From Prorocentrum cordatum (taxonomy: Eukaryota > Sar > Dinophyceae > Prorocentrales > Prorocentraceae): 64,000 nucleotides of DNA. Every line of letters begins with the position of its first letter. Within the stretch, counting starts at the first letter, position 1. A model generated the notes under the pieces. The model made no database searches and had not been told where the DNA came from. It saw nothing but the letters and a program-made list of their open reading frames with translations. The position numbers and the translations under genes are program-made. Below, in pieces: positions 43,500 to 54,020 of the stretch. The stretch covers positions 22,501-86,500 of the forward strand of contig CAUYUJ010015019.1 of assembly GCA_963575745.1 (NCBI GenBank), written 5' to 3'.

Positions 43500-44730
43500 C
43501 GAGCGGAGAGGGGGTACGTAAGGTCGGGCACAGTGGCTGAGCGTGTCGCTCCGCTGGCTCTGGCCCACCTCGCTTTTTGCGCGACACGTCGACCACTGCC
43601 CAGTCCCCGAGCGTGAACTTCCCGAGCTTCTCCCAGCCTCCCGCCACGCGGCGGCGCGGGAAAGGCTTAGACCCCTGTCCGGAAGGCCGGGGGACTTCCG
43701 AGCCTTCTGAGAAACCCCGCCCCGTCTCACGTCCCCCCCTCGCTCGCCCCCGATTCTTTCTTCTCGTTTCTCTCCTCGGTCTGGAGCCGGCTGGGGATCT
43801 GAGGCGGCCCAGCCTTGGTTGCGGCGAGCAGCACGGGGGACGGTGTGCGAGGTGCTGGGCTGGGGGAGGTGTTCCGCTTGCTTCGGCCCCCAGGGGCCGC
43901 TTTCGGGCCCCAGTGCCGTCAAGGACGGAGCCGCAGTGACAGCCGCACTGGATTCAGGCATGGCCAGGACCCAGGTAAGGGGACCCGGTTGGTAGTAGGG
44001 CCCCGGAGCCAGAATCACTAAACCAGGTCTGCCGTAGCTGGTGTTTTTCGGGTGACGGCAGTTCCGGTTAGTGGAACGGGGCCTGGGGGGCGCCCCCCAG
44101 TACACATCATTGAACCAGGTCCCACTAAACCGAGTTCTGCCAACGCCCGATGGATGGGCCTCGGGAGGGGTCTGGAGTTCGATTCTGAACGAGTTTGCCC
44201 GTGCCCCCCCCTTTCTCGAAAGCTTTTCTCGGGGGCCCTCCGACCCAGCTCAGACCTCGGGGCCGTCTCCGATCCTCGGCGGTTCCCCAGCGTTGCGCAA
44301 CTGCTTGAGCTCTTCCCATGAGAGGTCGCAAGAACAAAGCAACAAGTTGTCATGGATTTATTTCGCTCAAGAGCATCAAGAATCTGGACTGGGCCCTGTG
44401 CGTTTTCTTGGAGCTTCTTTTCCAGTAGGATCTTCGTAGTTCTGGACCCGGACCACTGCTCAAGAAGTCGCCTGGAGCAAAGTCCATTTTCTGAGCCTAT
44501 CTTTGTTTGGTCTTATTCTAAGCAGGGGTTTACAGCAGGTTCGTGTCGTGCCGACCCTGGCGCTGGCTTCTGACACCGCCGGGATCGTTCAACCCTGAAC
44601 GGTCGGCCGTTTCCGGAACTTCAGATCCTTCAACATCGACCGATTGTGGATCGCCGGTGGCGTCAAGCGTTGAACGCCAGCGGCGGGGTCGCTGCCAGTC
44701 GACACCACGCGAACTGGCCGTACAGTCAAC
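43500..44730. other. 1.2 kb without recognised genes
   Basis: 43525-43660 resembles family L in part; 43675-43720 has family J words. 44550-44730 has an open Ser/Thr-rich plus frame ending at a family K element, too weak to call an exon. Confidence 0.45.
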
Positions 44731-44733
44731 CCG

Positions 44734-44852
44734 CATAGTAAGGATAGGCATTTTTGCCCCCTCGGCCCATCCTCAACGGCTTTCGCTGGCGAACCTCGCT
44801 CGAAAGAACTGTTCACGTGTGCCTGCAAGGCCCTTGCATCCTTATCACGCAT
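44734..44852 (+). repeat. Family K dispersed repeat
   Basis: CATAGTAAGGATAGGC on the left and CCCTTGCATCCTTATCACGC on the right. Best match to 4210-4350. Confidence 0.65.
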
Positions 44853-45229
44853 CTTTATGTCGAGGAAACGTAGGACTCGAGTAAGCTGGAACTCGGCTTT
44901 GCCTACTTTGTTTTGACGAGCGCGTCCTGGATTTTGACGGTCCCGTTTTCGTGGGATGACTGCAGCGGGAGCCCGCGTCAAATTTCAGATTGGGCCTCGT
45001 CATTTTTATGATGGCCCCCGTCAGGCCAACCCGAGTCCCCCGTACCCGAGTCTTACGTCTCCCTGGTTATGATGCGGGTTGGCTGTAGTTGTTTCGCGTG
45101 TGCGCCTCCGGCATGGCCCGGGTGGCCAGGGCGGGGCATGGGCAGGCGCTGAGCCGCGCGGACTTCCGCATGCTCAGCGAGCCGGAGCAGCAAGTCGCCC
45201 CCAAGGGCGCGCGCCCGCGCGCCGGGCCC

Positions 45230-45827
45230 GAGGAGGAGGAGGAGGAGGAGGAGGAGGAGGAGGAGGAGCAGGAAGAGGGGGGGGAGGAGCAGGAGGAGGA
45301 GGAGGAGGAGGAGGAGGAGGAGGGAGGAGGAGGAGGAGGAGAGAAGGAGGAGGAGGAGGAGGAGGAGGAGGAGATGAGGAGGAGGAGGAGGAGCAGGAGA
45401 GGAGAGGCAGGAGGAAGAGGAGGAGGAACAGGAGGAGGGGGAGGAGGAGGAGGAGGAGGAGGAGGAGAGCAGCAGGAGGAGGAGGAGGAGGAGGAGGGGC
45501 AGGAGAAGAGGAGAGGAACAGGAGGAGAGGAGGAGGAGGAGGAGGAGGAGGAGGAGGAGGAGGAGGAGGAGGAGGAGGAGGAGGAGGAGGAGGAGAGGAG
45601 GAGGAGGAGGAGCAGCAGGAGGAGGAGGAGGAGGAGGAGGAGGAGGAGGAGGAGGAGGGGCAGGAGGAAGAGGAGGAGGAGGAGGAGCAGGAGGAGGGGG
45701 AGGAGGAGGAGGAGGAGGAGCAGGAGGAGGAGGAGGAGGAGGAGGAGGAGGAGGAGGAGGAGGAGAAGGAGGGGCAGGAGGAAGAGGGAGGAGGAGCAGG
45801 AGGAGGGGGAGGAGGAGGAGGAGGAGG
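45230..45827 (+). repeat. GGA array
   Basis: About 600 bp of GGA with GCAGGA interruptions. Confidence 0.9.
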
Positions 45828-46003
45828 TCCCCCCTGGCGGCGCCTCCGGCACCGCCTGGATCTGTGCTGGTCCCCCCTGGCGGCGCCTCCGGCGCCGCCC
45901 CTGGCGCGCTCCGCGCGCCAGGGAGCGGGTCCAGCGCTGATCCACGAAATCTTCGCGGTCCTCCGAGAAATTACATTTATGCAGGTTTGTGTTTCTCTAT
46001 TGG
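45827..46003 (+). mobile_element. Family D element, 5' arm lost at a GGA array
   Basis: GGCGGCGCCTCCGGC occurs twice (a small internal duplication), then GCGCGCTCCGCGCGCCAGGG, then the right arm CTGATCCACGAAATCTTCGC and TTACATTTATGCAG. The left arm is replaced by the GGA array. Confidence 0.7.
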
Positions 46004-46049
46004 AGATTTGGAAATATGCCATCCCATGAGGCTTGGGGCAGACGATCTC

Positions 46050-46192
46050 GAACCCGTGGCACTTGCATGCTGCCGCAGGCCCCTCTTTCCCACCCCCAAG
46101 CGACTCGGGATGAAAAACCAGTCCCGGGGAAAGGGTCGGGACTTCCAGGGACCCCGTATTGAAAAGAACAAGTCAGGACGTCGCATGTCTGG
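46050..46192 (+). mobile_element. Family I element
   Basis: CGACTCGGGATGAAAAACC, TCCCGGGGAAAGGGTCGGG, ACTTCCAGGGACCCCGTATT and CGTCGCATGTCTGG. Confidence 0.65.
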
Positions 46193-46199
46193 CAGTGGA

Positions 46200-46770
46200 G
46201 AGTGTTGTTGTTTACCCTCTGGGCCATAACGCGCGTTATGCCCCCCCCCCATCCCCCCCACAACGCAACGTTCCCCCCCTCTGTGCGTCCCAGGCGCTGC
46301 CGCAGCGCGTCCGCGCAGCGCTTCCTTCCTTCCTTCCCATCGTCGAGGCTGTCTGCGGGCCTCAGGGAAGGCCCGTCGACGACCTGACGCAGGCGGGTGC
46401 TCTCCCGCTTCTTGCCAGGCGGGGCCTCTGGGCTGGCCTGGCTGCGCAGCGGCCCGTGGTCGGGGCGGCGGGCGCCCGCGCGTGTCGGGGCGCACGCGGC
46501 GGGGCGCAGCGCAGACGGGGCGCAGCAAGAGCGCCAGAATCCCGCGGGGCCCTGCAGGGTCGGATTCTGGCCGAGCCAGCCGGGGGGGGGGGGAGAGCCG
46601 CTCGTGTCCCTGGAGTGGGAGGTTGATAGACCTCCTACCCTGGCACGTCGACTAGCGAATTGGCCGTTTTCGGTTCGCGAGAGGTCCAGGTCCGTCGGTT
46701 TCGGTCCTGGGCCGTTTTCACTAAGGGGACGTTGTCCACCGCCGACTGGAGGTGGCCTGACTTAGGCGAA
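46200..46770. other. No recognised gene; Ala/Arg-rich open frame
   Basis: One plus frame is open from about 46285 to 46620 (ALPQRVRAALPSFLPIVEAV and on). No family recognised; could be chance in GC-rich DNA. Confidence 0.3.
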
Positions 46771-46918
46771 CGCAAACATGGATCCAGGGGGGCGTGGAGA
46801 TCAGCGACGGGCCCGTTTCCGTGTGGAATCGCGGATTCCTGCCGCCGAGCGAGGCGGCACCGGCCGCATTTTGGAAGGACCGTGCGCTACATCCATGGAT
46901 CGCGAACCAATGTTTGCG
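46771..46918 (+). mobile_element. Family E inverted-repeat element, copy 2
   Basis: Ends CGCAAACATGGATCC and CCAATGTTTGCG. 148 bp. The interior matches 5857-6030. Confidence 0.75.
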
Positions 46919-47217
46919 CGCCCCCGATTTACATCTTCGTCACCCAAACATACTACTGCAAGGTGTGCGTCGCCCCCACAGGGGGCGACGCGCGCGCCGA
47001 GACATCTTGTAGTATGAGCTCCCTGGCGGGCGCTGTCTGGCCATACCGCCTGGGAAATGATATACTACGTAGCACCCCGCAGATGCGGATAAGAGTGAGG
47101 GGGCGGTGGGGACGTCGGCAGTTTGCGAGGCTCTGGAGAAGCTCGCCGCAGGCGCCAAAGTTTCACCAATATACACCGAGCCCGCCGCAGGCGATGTTTT
47201 TCTCGTTAAACCAATGT

Positions 47218-47490
47218 GGGTAGGCCGCGGGTGGGTCGCAGATGGGTCGGGGGTGGGTCGCGGGCGGGTCACTGTTTGGTCGCGGATAGGTCCCAAGTGG
47301 GTCGCGGGTGGGTCGCGGGGTGGGTCGCGGGTGGGTCGCGTGGTGGGTCTCGGAGTGGGTCGCGTTGTGGGTCGCGTTGTGGGTCGCGTTGTGGGTCGCG
47401 GGGTTGGTCGCGGGGTGGGTCGCGGGTGGGTCGCCGGTTGGGTCGCGGGAGGGTCGCGGGGTGGGTCGCGGGGTGGGTCGCGGGTTGGAC
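47218..47490 (+). repeat. GGGTCGCGGGT minisatellite
   Basis: About 22 imperfect units of 11-13 bp (GTGGGTCGCGG). Strong G-strand asymmetry. GGGTCGCGTT variants are clustered in the middle. Confidence 0.85.
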
Positions 47491-47764
47491 GACGACAACA
47501 AACAACGCAACAAGCAGAATCCTCACCACGGATCCCACTTCAGCCACGCACCCAGGGACAGTGAATGACCGTTTGGCCCCCTCACTCTGACAAGATGGTC
47601 ATACGACATTTTCGGGTTGGACGCACGCCTCCACGGAAGATATATAGTACTAGCATGTCCTCGTGCGTCCCATTACACATGGGCCGAGCCGGGCTTGGGA
47701 GAGTGCAGCGCAGTTTTCCCAAATCGGCCGGCCTGGGTCTGCGCCGGTGCGCCCCCGAGCTCGG

Positions 47765-47895
47765 CGGCCCTCGCCGTGGAGGGTCGACGTTCGAGGGCCG
47801 AGCACTGGGAGTCGAGGGTCGAGCTTCGGGGGTCGAGTTTCGATGGTCGAGGGCCGAGCGTCGAGGATCGAGGGTCGAGGGCAGGGGGTCGAGGG
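47765..47895 (+). repeat. GAGGGTCGA short tandem repeat
   Basis: About ten imperfect units of 9-13 bp around GAGGGTCGAG. Confidence 0.75.
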
Positions 47896-47909
47896 AACGG
47901 GTTCCGAGA

Positions 47910-47997
47910 GAGGTGGGCCCTGAGGTGTTTCGCCGCCTGCGGGCTCCCAGGACCCTTCCACGGCCCCCGGGGTCGTCAGGAAATGACTCAGGGTGCT
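47910..47997 (+). repeat. Dispersed repeat shared with 14857-14942
   Basis: See 14857. It ends where the target duplication of the next element starts. Confidence 0.5.
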
Positions 47998-48001
47998 ATC
48001 T

Positions 48002-48159
48002 GTAAGTCGGGCCTGTCCCTCCACAGGAGGAGTAGTTCAACATAGGAGAAAAATACTGGGGACGATGTTCTGACCATGCTTGACCATTTGGGGATTTTTG
48101 TGGGGGGATGTTTGATTTCTCGTCCAAAGTCCGCCTGTAGGGGGACATGCCCGACTGAC
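48002..48159 (+). mobile_element. Family A inverted-repeat element with 8-bp target duplication
   Basis: 158 bp. Ends GTAAGTCGGGCCTGTCCC and GGGACATGCCCGACTGAC. Flanked by TGCTATCT at 47994-48001 and again at 48160-48167, a perfect 8-bp duplication. Eight-base duplications are typical of hAT-type (and P-type) DNA transposons, so this is probably a non-autonomous element mobilised by such a transposase. Confidence 0.9.
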
Positions 48160-48439
48160 TGCTATCTTGGAACACCTGTCGCCGCGCCGTTTATCCCGAC
48201 GCGCGGCCTCCCGTCGTGGGGCATGCGCCGCGGGCACCAGGGCAAACTCCCCCCTGGCGCAGGGCTTGCCGTGGGCTTGCCGCGGGCTTGCCGTGGTGTC
48301 GGCGCCGTCCATTCGGGCGCGTCGAGAACAAAACTGATGGGTAAATTCTCCGCCGCCACTACCATATGTACGTATGCCGAGGGAGAAGGGAGGATGAGGA
48401 GGTCTTCCTCCTCCTCCTGCTCCTCCTCCTCCTCCGCCA

Positions 48440-51390
48440 CCATCTGTGCAGTTATCCCCAAGCCCGCTGGAGGCTCTCGAGTCTTAGGCATGCTTTCCCA
48501 GTGCTGCAAGACGTGGAGCCAGGCCAGGAGCTCCATCACGGCAGAATGGTCAGACGGTCTCTCAGCTTTCTGGGACACGGCCATACGGGGCAGCAGTGCG
48601 CTACGGGCTGTGATGATGCGCAGCTTGATGGACAAGGCTGCTGCCACCAGAGGCTTTGCGACAGCCGCGGTGCTTTTGGACACCGCCAAGTTCTACGATT
48701 CGATTTCGTTCACTCTTCTGATTGTTGCTGCGCGGGGCCTCAACTTCCCGCCAACGGTCGTGCTGATGGAGGTGCTGCTTTTCATGTCGCCGCGCATCCT
48801 CAAGGAGGGCTCGGTCATCAGCGACCCCTTCTGCCCAGGCCGTTCGATCGTGGCAGGCTCGTCGCATGGAGTTCGTCTTGGAAAAGTATTCTTACACTCA
48901 GTGTTGGATTCAGCACACAGAAGATCTCCCCAGGCCTCCTTGTGGACCTTCGTTGACGACGCGGTGGGACGCTCCGAAGGCACTCAAGAGGGCGTCGTTT
49001 CGGAGATGCAGGGCCTGGCGGACGCGTTCTCGGAAGGCTTCAGATTGAGACGTCTAACAGTTTCTGATAAAACGGTTGTCTTGGCGTCGTCTCCTGAGCT
49101 AGGCAAGCGCGTTGCTAGGATTTTCTGAGCCCGAGAGATGCCCGCCAAGTATGCTCCCACAGGCCTTGATCTAGGTGTCGATACCGCGGCTGGTCGTTTC
49201 AGGAGTCGTAAGAAAGCTAGACAGAGGATGACCAAAACCAGCGGTCGGTTTTCTCGGCTTGATAAGATGAGGCGACTAGCGGGCTTGAGGAAAGTCACGC
49301 AGGGCGCTTGGCGCACGGATGCCACCTCAGGCCAGCTACGGCCATCAAGTGCTTGGTATGCCACCGAGTCAGGTCCTCCTGTTACGGCGTCAAGCTGCCC
49401 GCAGGGTCTCTGGTCATAGCAAAGGCAAGTGTTTAACCATTGTGCTGCAGGCTGTGCTTGGCGACGGCGACCCCGCTTTGGAGGTCAGACGCCAACTTGT
49501 GGACTCGTGGTTCCAACTCTGGAAGCGTTTTCCAGCCCTCCAGCCCCGATTCCGCCGATCGTGGGGTTTGGTCAGGACCCAGATCGAAGCCCTTCGCACC
49601 CGGCGCTGGAGGGGCATCAGAGGCCCCATAGCTGCTGTCCAAGCTACCCTTTCTGGGGGCTAGTTGGGAGCCCAAAGAGCCTGACCTTTGGGAGCGCCCG
49701 TCTCACTCAGAGCATGCTTGGAGATTTCCGAGGCTTGGAGATCCTCACTTTGATTTGGTTCCGATGTCTGATCACGCGGACCTTTTGCATGCATGTGTTT
49801 CTGATTTGCGAGCGGGATTGTGGCAAGGAGCGGCAGATCACGAGGGAGGCAGCTCATTGAAAGATGGAGCCGACCTCCTCCCGCTTCATCAGGAGCTTCG
49901 TCGGTTCGAGTCTCGGGGTCAGGCCGACCTTTGGGGTCTCACTCTGCGCGTAGCCTCAGGAGGCCCATGGCCGCGCCAGCGTCAAGCTGACAGCGGCTAC
50001 ACCGTAGATGTAACTTGTCCAAGGTACAAAAGAGCTCCCGAGACATTGTTTCACCGACTTTGGCAGTGCGAAGCTAACGTGGACCACCCAGACTTTGATA
50101 GCACGCAATCTCTGGTCACCCAGGCTGCGGCGCAATGGGAAGCTGATCCATCCCTGTGGTTGAGAGGAGTGCCAGCAAGAAGCCTCACCTGCCCCCGCTT
50201 CCTCGACCCTCTGGAGCCCCCGCCCAACACGTTATATGGCACCTCTCGCTTGTTGGATGTGTGTTTCTCCAGGCCAGGATCCGCTTGTTTTCTTCGGCGA
50301 CGGCTCTGGGGGGTAAATACAGCAGCGACCCCATGCGACGGCGTTGTGGGTCGGGGGTCGCTTTTATCCGCTTGGCGCCTGATGGCTCCTGGGAGCCTGT
50401 TTGCGGTGCCCCTGCCCCCCATTCCTCGGGCCTCGGCAAAGTGTGCCGCGTGCTGAGATAGTTGCGCTCGCCATCACTCTGGAGGAAACCACTGGCCCCA
50501 TCATTTATGCAACTGATTGCCAGCCTGTCCTCGACGGATGGCGTGCAAGCCGAGCCCGCGGCAAGCTAGGCCCAAAACAAGATTTGTGGTACAGGGTGGT
50601 TGTGGCTCTTCGCGCGCGAGGGGGGCCTGACGTGCAGATCGCGTGGGCGGCCGCCCATCTTGAGGACTCGGGCAGAGTCCTCACAGACTGGCAAGCTTTC
50701 CTGACTGCAGGCGACATGTGTGCTGGTGAGTTCGCTGGCAATGCGGCGGGGCAGGCTCTGCAGCATTGCGCTCAACAACCTGTTCCCAATACTGATATGT
50801 ACGATTGCATCGCTCATCTGGTGCGGCGCCGCGCCAGACGGGCGCTCGTGTGCTCGCTCCAGGTCGACCCTTGGCAGGCCACCAGGCTTGGCAAACAGCG
50901 CATTCCTCCGCCCTCCAAACGAGCCCGTGCGCTGAATAACACCTCGCACGATTGCGAGCAATTCGGGTCCAAGTGGCAAGCAGTGCTATCATATTGTACC
51001 GACCTCTCAGTTGCTCAGATTATGTGCCTTGTCTTGTCCAGGTCTTGCCCCTGCCGATGATTCGATCGCCTCGGAGTGGTCGCATGTCGCTCGGAGGCGG
51101 GGGGGGGGGGTTGGATAGGCACGCCGCGCGCGCATAATTCTCATCAGGTGCATTTCTGGCAAGAGTTCTCTCTGCATTGTTGTTCCAGATGCGGGCTGGC
51201 TGCCACGATGCATGGCAGGTGGCTCGCTCGAGAATGCACGAACCTCACCCCCGCAGGAGCTCAGGACCTTACGAGGCTGTGCAAGGGTTTGTTTCCCTCG
51301 CGCAGAGGGCCCCCGCGAGTTGCCCAGCACATCCGTGCTGGGAGAGCCGCGGCAGAGGCCAGTAGTGTGAGGAGAGCTCGGGGGGGAGAG
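48440..51390 (+). pseudogene. Non-LTR retroelement pol, nearly complete but with a stop and several frameshifts
   Basis: RT motifs in order: CAVIPKPAGGSRVLGML (48448), LLDTAKFYDSIS with the motif A Asp (48675), IVAGSSHGVRLGKVFLHS (motif B, 48848), LWTFVDDAVG (motif C, 48942), VSDKTVVLASS (motif D, 49060). A TGA interrupts at 49126-49128. The connector resumes (YAPTGLDLGVD), shifts frame near 49325 (QASYGHQVLGM) and again after 49660. The zinc-knuckle region is CPRYKRAPETLFHRLWQC at about 50009, with Tyr where Cys is expected. RNase H is split: FGDGSGG near 50295, frameshift, then PRAEIVALAITLEE and IIYATDCQPVLDGW, then EFAGNAAGQAL. The end is a zinc-ribbon-like LHCCSRCGLAATMHGRWLA (51171). 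Catalytic acids of RT and RNase H remain, but no single frame spans them. Confidence 0.8.
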
Positions 51391-51694
51391 GAGTCCATTC
51401 AGAACGGGGGCGGGGGGGGGTGGAGATTCGTCGTCGTCGGAGTCGGGAGGGGAAGCGACGGTCTGTCGAGCACTCGCGCGCGACCCCGCGCGCGGCCCGC
51501 CCGTCGCCGCTTCGGCGGCCCCCTCGTCCTCGGCGGCTTCATGAAAGGAGCCGCCGCGTGCGTGGGCGGCCCGCGCCCCCCCCCCCCCCGCCCGCCGTCC
51601 CACGTGCTTGCCTCGCCGCGACGGCGGGGACTCCTCTGATCAGTCCACGCCCAATTCGTTTTGTTTCTTGCGGACGCTGTCCTTTCATGGTCAC

Positions 51695-51755
51695 TTCTGG
51701 TCACTCCTCCTCCTCCTCCTCCTCCTCCTCCTCCTCCTCCTCCTCCTCCTCCTAC
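51695..51755 (-). repeat. TCC array
   Basis: Pure TCC units. Confidence 0.9.
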
Positions 51756-51949
51756 CTATGGTAGTGGTGAAAAAACATGGGCCCATCAAAAACGGCGCGG
51801 CGACATGGCCCCATCCCCACGATTGGCATCGCCTCACTTTGGTGCCAGACTCGGGGATTTCGTCAGTTTCTGAGACCGCATCCCTGAGATTGCCATCGCC
51901 GTTGGCCTTGTCAATATTGGGGGTACGGGTGAGCTCTCGGGCCCGACCA

Positions 51950-52127
51950 GAGGGGGGGATAGGGCCAGGGGGTGCTACGAAATCTGCTGCACCCCGCTGA
52001 TCTCGGCCCCGCCGCCAGGCCCACCCCTCGATACACGGGCGCCTCCCGGCGCCAGGGGGCGCCAGGAAAGCCAGCCTTGCGAGCTGACGCGCTACCCTGC
52101 CCCCCGCTATCCTGCCCCAGTGTCCCC
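51950..52127 (+). mobile_element. Family F inverted-repeat element, copy 2
   Basis: GGGGGGGATAGGGCCAGGGG on the left, CCCCCCGCTATCCTGCCCC on the right. The interior (AAATCTGCTGCACCCCGCTG, CAGGAAAGCCAGCCTTGCG) matches 12793-12958. Confidence 0.7.
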
Positions 52128-52210
52128 CCCGGGTGGGCGGCTCGTTGCAGGGGGGGAGCCAGTCTCTGGGAAAGGGGGCCGAGAGTCGCGGGCATGGGGG
52201 GGCGCCCGTC

Positions 52211-52416
52211 GGAAGAGCACGAGGTCGGAGGTTTGAAAGGCGCCCATCGAGGGCGCGAAGTTATTCGCGCTTCGAGGTTCGGCTCCGATCCCTCTTCGTC
52301 CTCCTCTTCTACCCTGGGAGGCGGCGCGAGAGCGCGAAATTATTCGCACTTCGCGCTTCGCGCAGCGCGAAGCGCGAAGTTGGGAGCCCTTGGAAGAGCA
52401 CGAGGGCAGAGGTTTG
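52211..52416 (+). repeat. Family G repeat, copy 2, bounded by 26-bp direct repeats
   Basis: GGAAGAGCACGAGGTCGGAG at 52211 and GGAAGAGCACGAGGGCAGAG at 52391 bound a block of inverted GCGCGAAG words that matches 7749-7888. Confidence 0.65.
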
Positions 52417-53140
52417 GGTCGCAACGCCGTCGGGGACATTTTCGGGAGGGTTTCGGTTTTTGTTGGGGGGATTCGCATGGGTTTCGGAGGTCCTGCGTGG
52501 GTTGCGGGCGTCTCGGGAGGAGCCAGGGGGGTGCCGGAGGTTTGGGCTGAGCTGCAGAGGTGGTAGTGACCAGGGGTTCGGAGGGATTCGCAAGTCTGTC
52601 GAGGTGTTCGCCAGGTTCTTCTGGAGGGCACTCGAAGGTCTGTGGCAGGGGATCGGAGGGTCTGAGATGGCGTTGCAGCTGTTCGGGGGAGGAAGCACGG
52701 GGGCCATGGCCAAGATGTCGCGGGATTTTGTCGATGCCGATCTTGGTCATGGTCCATGTCGGCCGTCGCCGATTTGCGAGGATGCTCCACGAAAGGCACG
52801 ACGTCTCCGCGTTCAATATAAGTCATGGTCCCTGTATTCTTCCCCTCCAGATGTTCAAATATCGCTAGGCAGTTGCGTGCCCAGGCATCGGAAGGTCAGT
52901 TGTTTGTTTCTGATATGTGGGATCCAGGGGTCCTCTCCTAGGAGCCGCCAGTCGTCCTTGGGGGCAAATCTTGAGGCCCTGGGCGGGAGCAACCCCCAGA
53001 GGTCGAGATGCAGGGAAACGTTGCGATTGACCAGATCAATCCGCCAGCCGTCTGGCTGCTCATTCTCCTCCCTTCCCTCGCCTCTGCGATTTGCAGGCCT
53101 TCGTCTTCCGCGAGCTCGTGCCAGATCATCACCTCTTCTG
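52417..53140. other. No gene assigned; G/T-rich stretch and an antisense open frame
   Basis: 52430-52700 is GGGTTCGG-rich. On the minus strand, 53065-52857 reads DGWRIDLVNRNVSLHLDLWG and on to an in-frame stop, which looks protein-like, but no family was recognised. Confidence 0.3.
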
Positions 53141-53149
53141 AGCGCCGGC

Positions 53150-53242
53150 GTCGATGACGTCGACGACGGCGACGACGGCGGCGACGACGACGACGACGAC
53201 GACGGCGGCGATGACGACGGCGACGACGACGACGACGACCTT
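53150..53242 (+). repeat. GAC trinucleotide array
   Basis: GACGAC/GGCGAC units. Confidence 0.9.
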
Positions 53243-53289
53243 TGCGCGCGCGCGGTCCCCCTGCTGGCGTCAGGTGGCTGTTCGATTGG

Positions 53290-54020
53290 AACAGCAGGTT
53301 GGTGGGGAGGGTTGAGGAGAACAAGGAGTGCTGGAAGCATTTGGGCCCTCCTGAGAGCTTGGTGACATTTGCCATCAAATATGGAGTGCATTTCGTGGCT
53401 GACCAACTTCTGTGGATTATTAAACAATACAGGCTCAAAGCTGAAACACCTCCCGGAGAGAAAGGTGTCTCAATGCCAGCTTTGGCAACAGTGCTGATCC
53501 AACATCCGTTCAAGCACGGGCGCCCAGACACCATCAATAGTTATATACATCAACCAGCTTGCGAAACTGTCATATACGCGGGAGATCTGCCAGGCGTTCC
53601 TATTCCTAGACCCTGAGAAGGAACAGATCGCGAAACATGAGTTCAGTTTTGAGGTTGCAGCAGTTGCAGCTATAGCAGCTACCGAAGCAGGCGCTGCAGC
53701 AGAAGGATCCCTGGCGCCTACTGCTGTGCCTAAGTTCTCTTCAATAATTGGAGCGAGAAGATCAGAAGTTCTGTTCTCCACTCCTCAGGAGCAGGAGGAA
53801 GAGGAGGAAGAGGAGGAGGAGGGAGGAGGAAGAAGAGGAGGAGGAGGAGACCAGTGTAAACCCGAGACTCATCAACGATGTTGGAATAAACCCTCCCTCC
53901 AAGCTCCCTCTTCCTAGGCCCCTACAACGGTTCATTTCCATTGGGGGAACTGCTTCGTTCGAAAACAACCGTTTGAAGACCCTGAAGCATGCGAAACATT
54001 GCTCTCGGGCGCCACGGATG
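53290..54020 (+). pseudogene. Unrecognised coding region, frame broken, with GGA expansion inside
   Basis: Three protein-like segments on the plus strand in shifting frames. (1) 53340-53520 reads LVTFAIKYGVHFVADQLLWI followed by IKQYRLKAETPPGEKGVSMP. (2) 53535-53790 reads TPSIVIYINQLAKLSYTREI, then a FLFLDPEKEQIAKHEFSFEV stretch, an Ala-rich run and SSIIGARRSEVLFSTPQEQ. (3) After a GGA array (53790-53850), ETSVNPRLINDVGINPPSKL and a RFISIGGTASFENNRLKTL stretch. Base composition is clearly less GC-rich than its surroundings, which speaks for a retrocopy or a domesticated or foreign gene. No family recognised. The breaks could be introns or frameshifts; I favour decay because no clear splice signals flank the first break. 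Confidence 0.4.

Noticed and set aside
41517-44105. 862-codon open frame on the minus strand
   Set aside because: It is a translation of GGA/TCC arrays and C-rich DNA (Ser, Pro, Leu runs). No domain, and it crosses a family M element and several unrelated repeats.
49908-49925. tRNA-like word GGTTCGAGTC
   Set aside because: It lies inside the retroelement pol reading (RRFESRGQ) and no acceptor stem or other arms surround it.
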